Shown here in pieces: positions 49,301 through 56,710 of a DNA stretch of 64,000 nucleotides. Source of the DNA: a virus. Made by a program: the position numbers and the translations under genes. Position 1 is the stretch's first letter; each line of letters starts with the position of its first letter. The notes below the pieces were generated by a model, which had not been told where the DNA came from, did no database searches, and saw only the letters and a list, made by a program, of their open reading frames with translations. The DNA lies in the IMG/VR virus record IMGVR_UViG_3300035070_003528, positions 37,466 to 101,465 of that record; one strand, 5' to 3'.

Positions 49301-50007
49301 TTTAATACAAACAATCGCTCTATCCCTATTTTCCCACCAGTGTTCTTTGTAAGGCTGCTCTTTATTTCCATTTCCCATACACCAACAAAGTCTTTTGGCA
49401 TGTTGTATTCAGACACAAATACCGTATGCCCATCGTTTGACTTATTCCTGCACCACACGTAAAAGTCATCGTGTGGAAAATTCTTGCTGTATTTTGTTGT
49501 GTTTTTGTATGGTGGATCGCAATAAATTATACTATTTGATGGGATATTCAGATTTCTAAAATCGGAGCATATCAGCTCAACGTTGTTGATCTTTGGGGAT
49601 TGGGCGACCACGCTTCTATATGCCTCATTTACGTAATCGCGCTTGCCGGTACTATCCCGCCTCCAGCCTCCGAACCATTTACCACCATACGACAGGGCAA
49701 ATCCATAATATCCCTTCATTCCTTTTCCAATAGAAGATACTGGAGAAAACGTTTTCATTAAATTGTATATCATCTCCTTCCCGTTAGTGTCTTTTTGGGG
49801 AAGAAGATGATAATTGTCCCTAATTAGTTTTAACGCCTCTATTAAATACTCATTTACATCAGACCCAATCCTATTCCCTGTAACCATTTCGGTTAAATTC
49901 GCACCACCAACAAACGGTTCAACAACCCATTGGTTTTCATGTCTGGCATTTAATAGTATTGGTAAGATATATTTTGCTATTCGCTTCTTACTTCCCATGT
50001 ATTTCAT
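49297..50007 (-). CDS. Dam-type DNA adenine methyltransferase (D12 class)
   Basis: MKYMGSKKRIAKYILPIL and VVEPFVGGANLTEMV (SAM-binding motif I) at the N-terminus, and IIYCDPPYKNTTKY (catalytic DPPY) near residue 175. The order motif I ... DPPY marks the alpha class of N6-adenine methyltransferases. Start at 50007 after AAAGGTG. Target unknown; probably protects the phage from restriction or marks replicated DNA. Confidence 0.88.
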   Translation of the reverse strand: MKYMGSKKRIAKYILPILLNARHENQWVVEPFVGGANLTEMVTGNRIGSDVNEYLIEALKLIRDNYHLLPQKDTNGKEMIYNLMKTFSPVSSIGKGMKGYYGFALSYGGKWFGGWRRDSTGKRDYVNEAYRSVVAQSPKINNVELICSDFRNLNIPSNSIIYCDPPYKNTTKYSKNFPHDDFYVWCRNKSNDGHTVFVSEYNMPKDFVGVWEMEIKSSLTKNTGGKIGIERLFVLK

Positions 50008-50009
50008 AA

Positions 50010-51590
50010 TTACACCTTTGTTAAGCAATCAGTAAAATGCGAACTGAAATACTTTTTAACTATTCTAAAATTGTTGTCGAGTATGCTCACGTGCTTGCGT
50101 AACGGTTGTCCGGCTTCTTCATAATGACTTGGATGACCACGACGGATACGGCCGCAAGCCTGTTCTATTGTTACGCCAGCAATCCAGCCGTACAGCCGCT
50201 TGTTTCTATTCATTATTTCTTTTCCCACGGTATCCATTGGTAAAAATGGCGTTTTTTGCACAATGTTAAACGAAACGTCCCAGGCATCTACTCCGGTGGA
50301 GAACGACCAACTTAAACAAATCGTTCCTGGTTGTTTTTTCTTTTGCAATTCCCACGCTTCTAATTTCTGTTCGGTTGTGTGTCGTACATCTGGCATCCAA
50401 ATACGATCTCCATATCTAAACGATAGCATATCACCAAACCTTTTGGCCGTTTCGATGCTAACAAAGTGAATCAAACCGTTCGCATCCGGAGGAAACTGAT
50501 CGATTATGTTACGCATTAACTCAACCTGTTTCCCGTATGCACTGTCGCCAGACTTATGAGACATGCGCGGTGCGTCACCATAGTAGTACACAGGTTGCGC
50601 CTCTGGGGGGAATACCGGTGGGACAATATGGCTTTCCCAATTACCTGCACCAATACCCAATAGTTGTGCGAATTCCTTGTGATTGCCCATCGTAGCACTA
50701 GCCAGCGTAATGTGTGTGTCGTCGTGTGTATCGAATAACGACCAGAAAAAAGGTGCTGGGGTTAGCGGGAAAATCTGTAATACGCCCTCTGGTGTCATAT
50801 GAATAAAGAAGTCGTCTTGATTTTCGTTATACGCATTGTAAACCAATTTGGTTGATGATTGAATATTCAATGCCGCTTTTAGGCGAAATAGCTTATTCTG
50901 AGACAGCGTTTGTAGTGTCGTTAGATAAACAATTTCTTCATCCAACTTGTTTAGTATCACTTCCATCCAACCAAGCACTAGCATTTTGCGCACGACCTGT
51001 GGTTCTGGCATGTTTGGCAATGGATCTAGTCCAAATTTACTCAACGTTGCCGGTGACATTTCGTATGTCATATGAGACATAATTGCCTGTGGAAGATGGT
51101 GAGCCTCATCTGCGTACAGGTGAGTAACGGCCGCATTGTCTTTTTTGTGCCAACTGGCCTTAAAGAAATACTGATAACTCAGTGCCTGTCGCTGTGCTGC
51201 GCGGGTTTTATCCCTCTGCACAATATATTCGCAACGCCCACGAGCAGCAGATGGGCAACTCAACATATCATGGGCGAACACACAGCTATCTGCGCGAAAC
51301 ACACCTTGCAGAAAGTCGCAATCGTAATTGTTTAATCCATACAGCACTTCGACAGATGAATAATCACGGCCGTATTGCGCCTGTAGACCTCGTGTGAATG
51401 TCAACGCTCGTACAGATTCCCCGCGAGAACCAAGTGCAACCGCAATCCCACTCTTGCCACTGCCACACGGAGCGTCTAACAACGTCACTTTCTTCGCGCT
51501 GTTACGAATAGACTGAACAGCCTCATACTGCCCAGGTCGCCAGTCGTCATATGGTAAACCAAGTTGTTTTGGAGATGGAAATGGAATCAT
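50010..51590 (-). CDS. XPD/DinG-type Fe-S superfamily 2 helicase
   Basis: LLDAPCGSGKSGIAVALG (Walker A), VTHLYADEAHHLPQA (DEAH box), HITLASATMG (motif III) and VTIEQACGRIRRGHP (motif VI) are all present. Between motifs Ia and II lie four cysteines (NYDCDFLQ, DSCVFAH, MLSCPSA, GRCEYIV), spaced as in the iron-sulphur domain of XPD/DinG. A 5'-3' helicase for replication or repair. Start at 51590 (GAGGA upstream, ATGA overlap). Confidence 0.85.
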   Translation of the reverse strand: MIPFPSPKQLGLPYDDWRPGQYEAVQSIRNSAKKVTLLDAPCGSGKSGIAVALGSRGESVRALTFTRGLQAQYGRDYSSVEVLYGLNNYDCDFLQGVFRADSCVFAHDMLSCPSAARGRCEYIVQRDKTRAAQRQALSYQYFFKASWHKKDNAAVTHLYADEAHHLPQAIMSHMTYEMSPATLSKFGLDPLPNMPEPQVVRKMLVLGWMEVILNKLDEEIVYLTTLQTLSQNKLFRLKAALNIQSSTKLVYNAYNENQDDFFIHMTPEGVLQIFPLTPAPFFWSLFDTHDDTHITLASATMGNHKEFAQLLGIGAGNWESHIVPPVFPPEAQPVYYYGDAPRMSHKSGDSAYGKQVELMRNIIDQFPPDANGLIHFVSIETAKRFGDMLSFRYGDRIWMPDVRHTTEQKLEAWELQKKKQPGTICLSWSFSTGVDAWDVSFNIVQKTPFLPMDTVGKEIMNRNKRLYGWIAGVTIEQACGRIRRGHPSHYEEAGQPLRKHVSILDNNFRIVKKYFSSHFTDCLTKV

Positions 51591-51751
51591 AACCAATCCT
51601 CTATTAGCACTCGTTTAATAATTTCAACCAACATTCGTATTTCCATCATGGCTAGTTTATCGTCTACTGCGATACGGCCGTTTGCGATCCCATCATATCT
51701 ATCAGCCAGCTTCCGTAACCATCGTGCTGTTTGGCTCATTCGGTCATCCAT
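51587..51751 (-). CDS. hypothetical helical protein, 54 aa
   Basis: MDDRMSQTARWLRKLADRYD followed by a second helix. Start at 51751 after GGAGG; overlaps both neighbours. Contains an ACGGCCGT copy. No family recognised. Confidence 0.5.
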   Translation of the reverse strand: MDDRMSQTARWLRKLADRYDGIANGRIAVDDKLAMMEIRMLVEIIKRVLIEDWL

Positions 51752-51965
51752 TGCTATTACCTCCAATAGAATCAAGATAACCGGCAATTTCCTCACATGC
51801 TGTTGCTAGCTCTCTCCAGTCATTGGCATCCATATACCAGTCAATCTTGCGAGTTCCATTTTGGTCGACCCTCCAAACGAACCCTTTCATTAACGCATTA
51901 TCGTCATCAATGTCAAGCTCAAATTTACCAAGTGCCTCCAACCATTGTTCGGTAACTTTATTCAT
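51744..51965 (-). CDS. hypothetical protein, 73 aa
   Basis: MNKVTEQWLEALGKFELDID, a W-R-V-D strand and a helical end (RELATACEEIAGYLD). Start overlaps the upstream stop. No family recognised. Confidence 0.5.
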   Translation of the reverse strand: MNKVTEQWLEALGKFELDIDDDNALMKGFVWRVDQNGTRKIDWYMDANDWRELATACEEIAGYLDSIGGNSNG

Positions 51966-52312
51966 TAAAACACCTTTTCGTATGGGATTTTAGCAACCTT
52001 AACACGTTGATTAAACACACGGCCGGTGCTGGTTCTTTCTGTGCTAACATCTGGTGCATCGACACCGTCCAGCAATTCTTTCCACAATGACCAGTCGCTT
52101 GTTTCGTAGATGTATCCAGAAGTACGTTCCTTATCTTTCCAACCCCAGAACTCAACAAACAGCGCATGTGGATGATCGCTACCAGCCCAACGAATTTGTT
52201 TAATGTTGGTACTACGGGGCAATGATTCTGTCCCATTTACTTCCAAGTTAAATTTAATTGCACTTGGATATTGATCTTCGATTACTTTTTTTGCTTCTTT
52301 GTTTGAAAACAT
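51965..52312 (-). CDS. hypothetical protein, 115 aa
   Basis: Beta-rich core (LFVEFWGWKDKERTSGYIYE, TSDWSLWKELLDG) with the look of KTSC-like small domains. GAGG upstream of the ATG. Function unknown. Confidence 0.55.
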   Translation of the reverse strand: MFSNKEAKKVIEDQYPSAIKFNLEVNGTESLPRSTNIKQIRWAGSDHPHALFVEFWGWKDKERTSGYIYETSDWSLWKELLDGVDAPDVSTERTSTGRVFNQRVKVAKIPYEKVF

Positions 52313-52324
52313 ATTAACCTCCGA

Positions 52325-52358
52325 ATAAAAAATCCTTACTGAATTAATAAGGATTTTA
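52325..52358 (-). terminator. leftward terminator
   Basis: AAAATCCTTA pairs with TAAGGATTTT (10 bp); TTTTTTATT follows on the leftward strand. It overlaps the -10 of the next promoter. Confidence 0.75.
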
Positions 52359-52400
52359 TCACAAGTTATATAATTGGTCTATAATACAAATAGGCTATTT
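52353..52400 (-). promoter_or_regulatory. leftward promoter, diverged box
   Basis: TAGACC (52376-52381) and TAAAAT (52353-52358), 17 apart, ATTATATAA in the spacer, AAATAGCCTATTT upstream. Confidence 0.55.
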
Positions 52401-52643
52401 TTTCTTGCGAAAACTACTGTATTTCATCTTGAACTTCTTTTTATCTTTGTCAACGTATTTAATGTCGGCATATGTTGTGGGCAAACCCATCGCTTTACTC
52501 GCGTGTTGCACCTCGAACAAAAACTCTGATTTACCAGCCAATCCACGAGCGATGTTTTCGTACCAATCCTCTCGTGAATAGAACAAGGTGATACGGCGAG
52601 TACCCGTGAATGCGTGATGGAATTCAGCTACGTACAGTTCCAT
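52395..52643 (-). CDS. hypothetical protein, 82 aa
   Basis: MELYVAEFHHAFTGTRRITL and YSREDWYENIARGLAGK with a very basic end (KDKKKFKMKYSSFRKKK). Adjacent to the MazG gene. No family recognised. Confidence 0.55.
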   Translation of the reverse strand: MELYVAEFHHAFTGTRRITLFYSREDWYENIARGLAGKSEFLFEVQHASKAMGLPTTYADIKYVDKDKKKFKMKYSSFRKKK

Positions 52644-53156
52644 TTAACGATGATCTCCATCGCCTTTAATAACCCCACGCTGCTGACGACTGCCAAGTTT
52701 AAGGTGTAACTCGGTTATAACTGTTTCAATATCTGTGCCAAGGTTCTGAAATTGAGTAAACATGAAATCGCGCAATACACCCAATGCAACCAACGCCCTG
52801 TCTTGTTTTTTGTATGCGCTGCTTTCTCCATCGCGCATGATTTTCTTAGCAATCCCAGCCAGTGTGCCGATTGCGATCATGGCATCTGAAATATATACTT
52901 CCTCGCCTGTCCATGACAGATGACGGTCGAATGACGAGCCATACAATAGCGAAAGCTCGTAGCTGATTTGATTGCCATACCAAAAAACATCAAGCATTTC
53001 TTCGACCATTCGGTCTCTGTCACCCCGTTGCATCTCAAAAATATACTCACTAAATAGTTCATCGACAAATCCAAGTACAGGATAAGCAAGGTTGTTACCC
53101 GCATTTTGGTACACTGCGTAATCCGTCAATCTCATTGCTTCTTCATATAAATTCAT
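52644..53156 (-). CDS. MazG-like nucleotide pyrophosphohydrolase
   Basis: A 170-aa helical protein with GFVDELFSEYIFEM, EEMLDVFWYGNQISY (E-E-x-x-D metal-binding pattern) and the end ELHLKLGSRQQRGVIKGDGD, where K-L-x-x-R-x-x-R-G-x-I-x-G-x-G-D is typical of MazG-type enzymes. Hydrolyses (d)NTPs or alarmones. Overlaps the methyltransferase stop. Confidence 0.78.
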   Translation of the reverse strand: MNLYEEAMRLTDYAVYQNAGNNLAYPVLGFVDELFSEYIFEMQRGDRDRMVEEMLDVFWYGNQISYELSLLYGSSFDRHLSWTGEEVYISDAMIAIGTLAGIAKKIMRDGESSAYKKQDRALVALGVLRDFMFTQFQNLGTDIETVITELHLKLGSRQQRGVIKGDGDHR

Positions 53157-53932
53157 AATGTGTCAATCCTTTTTTGCCCAGCTTCACAGTAGGCCGTTAC
53201 TATTTCACTACAAATGTAATTCCGTTTATTCTTAATACACATTTTTGCTGTTGTCATCCCGCCACCAAATGGGTCGTATACTAAATCACCTTCATTGCTC
53301 CAGCTAATAATATGATCCTCTGCCAGTTGCTCTGGGAATTGCGCGGTGTTTACAGTTCGGTCATCTTCGTTAATAAATCCTACACTATATTTCCAAATGT
53401 TGGTTCGTTTGGATGAGGTTGGTGATTTTTTATAAATCCGCTTATTATTCGCCCCTGATTTCCCAAGTCTCTGACCCTTGCTGTATGTGTTATTCGCTCT
53501 TTTTGGCACAATATCCTTTATAGGATTGAATGTTTTTATTTTGCCTTTTGTTAACACGAACATATATTCAAATGCCTGATTGTAACAATATCTAGACCCA
53601 GATGATCCTACACCATTTTTTTCGTAAATCATCGTGTCTAGCACATTAAATCCACACTCACTCAAATACAATACCTGTTTAAAGCTACTTAGTGTTTCGC
53701 ATCCATTTATTGTCTGGTCGGCGACAACCCATACAACAGTTCCTCCGACAGAAGTTTTTTCGTACAAGAGATTTGATATATTACGAAATTCGCCCCATGT
53801 CATGTTGTGGTAATTCCTAGCGTTATCGTAATTTGGGCTAGTTAAAACAAGATCTATAAAATTATCATCCATTCTAGATAGGGTATCAATACAGTTTTCG
53901 TTGTAGAGTTTATTAATCTCGATACCAGACAT
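53153..53932 (-). CDS. DNA methyltransferase, beta class (N4-cytosine/N6-adenine)
   Basis: Catalytic motif IV is VLTSPNYDNARNY near residue 30 and SAM motif I is VYDPFGGGMTTAKMC near 220, so the motif order is that of TSPPY-type beta-class enzymes. Between them lies the target-recognition region with FEYMFVLTKGK and NIWKYSVGF. Substrate base uncertain. It is coupled with the MT-A70 gene upstream. Confidence 0.85.
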   Translation of the reverse strand: MSGIEINKLYNENCIDTLSRMDDNFIDLVLTSPNYDNARNYHNMTWGEFRNISNLLYEKTSVGGTVVWVVADQTINGCETLSSFKQVLYLSECGFNVLDTMIYEKNGVGSSGSRYCYNQAFEYMFVLTKGKIKTFNPIKDIVPKRANNTYSKGQRLGKSGANNKRIYKKSPTSSKRTNIWKYSVGFINEDDRTVNTAQFPEQLAEDHIISWSNEGDLVYDPFGGGMTTAKMCIKNKRNYICSEIVTAYCEAGQKRIDTL

Positions 53933-54469
53933 TTACACCTCATCTCCCCAAGCATCCCAACCTGGATGAACCTGCCTTGCAAATAATTCAATTCTTGGCA
54001 AATCACCAGCAAGCTCAACGATTTTATCTCTAAATGCATTAGGTTTTTTAGAATGCTTATCTACTCTATGCTCAACCACGCTGCGAACGGATGCTGATAC
54101 TCGTTTGGCTTTGCCTCGTGTGGCTATTAGACAATTCTCAGACCCGGCACGAGTCCAGAAGCCCATTCCAAAGAATGGCTTCCAACGAGTCGTTTTCTTA
54201 ACCCAGGCAAACCCTGTCATTGTTTTTAGCTCAAATCCCCACGCATCCACAACAGCCAATGCTTCTTTTGGCATACTTGCTACCCACCACATAAACAATA
54301 CACAATCATCGGCCGCGATGCTTTGTACTGGCAGGGCGCAAATTTCATCAACACCCGAAACCGTGTACTGCTGGGACGCACCACTAATCATACTACCACC
54401 AGTTCGTTTGTTATTAAATGACCAACCTGGATCTGCGTAAATAATGTTATACTTTTTATCAGGAAACAT
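53933..54469 (-). CDS. MT-A70-family adenine methyltransferase
   Basis: YNIIYADPGWSFNN near residue 8 is a DPPW-type active site (here DPGW, with Pro2 replaced by Gly), DCVLFMWWVASMP and GFELKTMTGFAWVK follow, and VVEHRVDKHSKKPNAFRD is the late SAM-binding motif. Small phage MT-A70 enzymes methylate adenine in DNA. The DPGW change is unusual but also known in bacterial members. ATG 54469 overlaps the upstream stop. Confidence 0.85.
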   Translation of the reverse strand: MFPDKKYNIIYADPGWSFNNKRTGGSMISGASQQYTVSGVDEICALPVQSIAADDCVLFMWWVASMPKEALAVVDAWGFELKTMTGFAWVKKTTRWKPFFGMGFWTRAGSENCLIATRGKAKRVSASVRSVVEHRVDKHSKKPNAFRDKIVELAGDLPRIELFARQVHPGWDAWGDEV

Positions 54470-54735
54470 CAATCTTCCTTTGTGTAAATCATGACATCAC
54501 TCGTTGCAAATAGATATAAGCCAATCCCAATCGGAACGATTAGTAACCATGCGTAATTTTTCTTATCAGGTTGCACATTATTATTATCACCAATAATCAC
54601 TGTGCTATCATTGGCTTCGATGTCATGGCTAAATAATCGAATTTCGCCACCAGATGTACCGTAGGATGATACGGCCGTTAGCCCACAAAATACTAGGGCG
54701 AAACAAATTAACCCAATTAATAGATACTTTTTCAA
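54469..54735 (-). CDS. two-span membrane protein, 88 aa
   Basis: TTG start (TTGA overlap with upstream stop). Helix 1 is YLLIGLICFALVFCGLTAV, then an exposed segment containing an ACGGCCGT copy and NDSTVIIGDNNNVQ, helix 2 is NYAWLLIVPIGIGLYLF. The G-D-N-N segment resembles loops in small bacterial effector sensors, but no family is assigned. Confidence 0.6.
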   Translation of the reverse strand: MKKYLLIGLICFALVFCGLTAVSSYGTSGGEIRLFSHDIEANDSTVIIGDNNNVQPDKKNYAWLLIVPIGIGLYLFATSDVMIYTKED

Positions 54736-55067
54736 TCCCAATCCTCTATTTCCCATTCTTCGTCTTCATTGTAAAAATTAATTAAATCACTTTCGTCATA
54801 ATGAAGCACATGCATACGCACTTGTAAATCTTCGTCTGACATATTACCGTCATAGGCATTTTGCAGTCTATCGTGCGCCCGTCTTCCTGTTTCCGCAAAT
54901 GAGACACCTGATTTTTGTTGAATTATAATAAACACAACACCAATTACCATCAAGCAGATTACAAACAATACGCCAAGAGCAATATACTCAGCGCCAAATG
55001 AAGTGGTCATCATGGTAATTGCAATGAGCAATAAAAATACGGTGAAGAAAATCGTGGCTGTTTTCAT
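54732..55067 (-). CDS. membrane protein, 111 aa
   Basis: Two hydrophobic segments (FFTVFLLLIAITMMTTSFG and ALGVLFVICLMVIGVVFII) followed by a cytoplasmic acidic part that includes RLQNAYDGNMSDEDLQVRM, a SHOCT-like short helix pair. Likely partner of the 54469 protein. Confidence 0.6.
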   Translation of the reverse strand: MKTATIFFTVFLLLIAITMMTTSFGAEYIALGVLFVICLMVIGVVFIIIQQKSGVSFAETGRRAHDRLQNAYDGNMSDEDLQVRMHVLHYDESDLINFYNEDEEWEIEDWD

Positions 55068-55123
55068 TGTATCATTATACCAAAGTTATATACAAAAGAA
55101 TACGTTACTATCGTAATGTTGCA

Positions 55124-55160
55124 TAAAAAAATCCCCTGACCCATACGGTATCAGAGGATT
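55124..55160 (-). terminator. strong leftward terminator of the tRNA unit
   Basis: AATCCTCTGA pairs with TCAGGGGATT (10 bp, one G-T), followed by TTTTTTT. Confidence 0.85.
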
Positions 55161-55226
55161 AGTCGCAGTCCAGGTCGCTGTGTGTGAATCAACAAAGCTG
55201 GTAATATCGTCATATCCAGAGTTGAA

Positions 55227-55340
55227 TCACAATACCCCTCGATGCTGCGATCTTGCGAATTCTTCCATTGGGGCTGACTTGTGGTGCAATGCATTCATCA
55301 CAACGCTACCTCTCGGCATTTCGCTCAGATGTCTCTCCAT
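55227..55340 (-). CDS. possible peptide in the tRNA unit, 37 aa
   Basis: The frame MERHLSEMPRGSVVMNALHH followed by KSAPMEEFARSQHRGVL has AAGGTGA 4 bases upstream. Nothing else explains this stretch; it does not fold as a tRNA. Uncertain. Confidence 0.35.
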   Translation of the reverse strand: MERHLSEMPRGSVVMNALHHKSAPMEEFARSQHRGVL

Positions 55341-55428
55341 CAGTCACCTTGCGTATAAACCGACACTCTCAGGTGTGGCAGCTTCACCTATTCCAATAAA
55401 GACGTATTAGTGCCAATAGGCTTATCAG

Positions 55429-55502
55429 TCTGAATGGCAAGAATCGAACTTGCGACATCTCGGCCCCAAACCGAGCACTCTACCTAACTGAGTTACATTC
55501 AG
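55429..55502 (-). tRNA. tRNA-Pro(TGG)
   Basis: Acceptor CTGAATG/CATTCAG (7 bp), D-arm CTC...GAG, anticodon stem CTCGG-TTTGGGG-CCGAG with TGG, T-arm GCAAG-TTCGATT-CTTGC. Discriminator A; CCA not encoded. Confidence 0.9.
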
Positions 55503-55588
55503 AAAGCATGGGTACGGACTTTTACCGTGAATCTCAACACAGCCACCCACGAGACTGTTTCGCTCTCTGAGGCAGAGATACCTCACTG

Positions 55589-55664
55589 TGGGCAATACAA
55601 GAATCGAACTTGCAATTCACTGCCGTATACAACAGTGCGTTGTTGCCATTACAACTAATTACCC
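55589..55664 (-). tRNA. tRNA with enlarged anticodon loop, identity unclear
   Basis: Acceptor GGGTAAT/ATTGCCC (7 bp), D-arm GTTG-9-CAAC, T-arm GCAAG-TTCGATT-CTTGT and discriminator A are normal. The anticodon arm pairs CACTG with CAGTG around ten bases (TTGTATACGG) instead of seven. The stem can shift to ACTGT/GCAGT with an 8-base loop. GTA (Tyr), TGT (Thr) and TAC (Val) are all conceivable. Confidence 0.65.
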
Positions 55665-55669
55665 AGAGT

Positions 55670-55698
55670 GCCGGTTTTAGATTAGGGACAAAACCGGC
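55670..55698. other. hairpin between tRNAs
   Basis: GCCGGTTTT and AAAACCGGC, 9 bp perfect, 11-base loop. Probably a processing or stabilising element of the tRNA transcript. Confidence 0.5.
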
Positions 55699-55740
55699 TT
55701 AAAAGAACCACATCATGGGGCGTTAGACGCTTGCCATGTG

Positions 55741-55815
55741 TACGCACCCCAGGAGTTGAACCTAGCTACTTACCGCTTATAAGACGGCTTGATACAACCG
55801 GTATTCTTGATGCGT
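55741..55815 (-). tRNA. tRNA-Ile(TAT)
   Basis: Acceptor ACGCATC/GGTGCGT (7 bp), anticodon stem GCCGT-CTTATAA-GCGGT with TAT for the AUA codon, T-arm CTAGG-TTCAACT-CCTGG, discriminator A. The D-arm pairs ATAC with GTAT around a short loop. Confidence 0.8.
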
Positions 55816-55953
55816 AAATGAATGAATTTCCAGTCTACTCCCTGTCCGTATCATTATCGCTGTTAATTCAGCACGTCCGATGGTTTTACTTGGGTCGGGT
55901 TCAAGTTGCGATTTTATTTTTATTAAGCAGTTAGAATCACGTAACTAACTTCT

Positions 55954-56032
55954 GAGCGGATAGCAGGAATCGAACCCGCATGTTTCCAATTACCCTTTCG
56001 TCTGGGTAGAAACCAGAGGGGATATATCCGCT
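55954..56032 (-). tRNA. tRNA-like gene, best read as tRNA-Arg(TCT), aberrant core
   Basis: Acceptor AGCGGAT/ATCCGCT (7 bp) and T-arm GCGGG-TTCGATT-CCTGC are perfect. The only good anticodon hairpin is TCTGG-TTTCTAC-CCAGA with TCT, but then only 8 bases are left for the D-arm and 21 for the variable region. Alternative pairings (GTTTC/GAAAC enclosing TACCC/GGGTA) exist. Confidence 0.5.
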
Positions 56033-56035
56033 TGT

Positions 56036-56061
56036 AATGGGCTGGTTGCAGCCAGCCCATT
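56036..56061. other. 10-bp perfect hairpin at 5' side of last tRNA
   Basis: AATGGGCTGG-TTGCAG-CCAGCCCATT. It lies 3 bases before the tRNA-like gene and probably guides processing. Confidence 0.5.
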
Positions 56062-56327
56062 CATTCTTGCCACAACTCACAGGATTTGGGCAGCACACTG
56101 GCAATTATGGCTCATGTGGCTATATAACTATTTTACGGAATTGACTTACTGTGTCAAGCGTCGATTATTCTATAGATACCACTTAATTTTACTGGGGGCT
56201 AGTCGCTACTCTAGCTTCTATGTTCGCTTTTCGTTCCTAGACCAACTGTACGTACCATTTATTGCAGGTAGTCGGGTGTCTGCGATTTTCCACGCCGTCC
56301 CAGTTTATTCGACTTACCAGTTTGAGG

Positions 56328-56592
56328 TTAAAAACCTTGGCAAGTTCTGTTTATTAATGGAACGCGAGGACATCCGAAGATTGTTGGCCCGTAGACTATT
56401 TTATCTCCCACTTGTTGTTTTGAGATTAGGGAGCCTCGCATAATTAATTCTATTCATATGCCGACAGGACTTTTACCTGCTATATACATCCCTCTAATTT
56501 AATCGGATGCCTTCGCTCATGCAGACTATAAACTGAGATATAGAATGACGACATAGATTTGTTAAAGATGACGGCCGGTTTATGTGGGACAT
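56328..56592 (-). CDS. run of three possible peptides (32, 11 and 37 aa)
   Basis: 56494-56592 (MSHINRPSSL...) has GAGGAG 4 bases upstream; 56454-56489 (MYIAGKSPVGI) has GAGGG; 56328-56441 (MRGSLISKQQ...) has none. They occupy the first part of the tRNA transcript. Only the first is reasonably supported. Confidence 0.3.
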
Positions 56593-56645
56593 TACTCCTC
56601 GTTCAGATTAGTAAGTCACCGGTCGTCTATTAGGTTATGTCTGTT

Positions 56646-56690
56646 ATTATATATAACTTTGCGTTGATTGCAATAGTTACAAAGTGCTAT
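56646..56690 (-). promoter_or_regulatory. leftward promoter of the tRNA unit, ATAGCACTTTGTA box
   Basis: TTGCAA (56668-56673) and TATAAT (56646-56651), 16 apart, GTTATATATAAT over the -10 and ATAGCACTTTGTA upstream (56678-56690). Confidence 0.75.
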
Positions 56691-56710
56691 TTCAAATAAT
56701 CTAGAAAAAA

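Noticed and set aside
55148-55230. tRNA or tmRNA next to the terminator
   Set aside because: A TTCAACT stretch suggested a T-loop, but the flanking bases do not pair and no acceptor stem is found; no tmRNA tag sequence is seen.
56114-56443. 109-aa rightward frame
   Set aside because: No ribosome site or promoter, lies antisense to the tRNA transcript, and its composition is unlike the other proteins here.
56457-56553. Fifth tRNA with a long variable arm
   Set aside because: An acceptor-like pairing and a CATCC/GGATG stem exist, but the T-loop lacks TTC and the pairing has a mismatch; a peptide frame with a ribosome site explains the stretch better.
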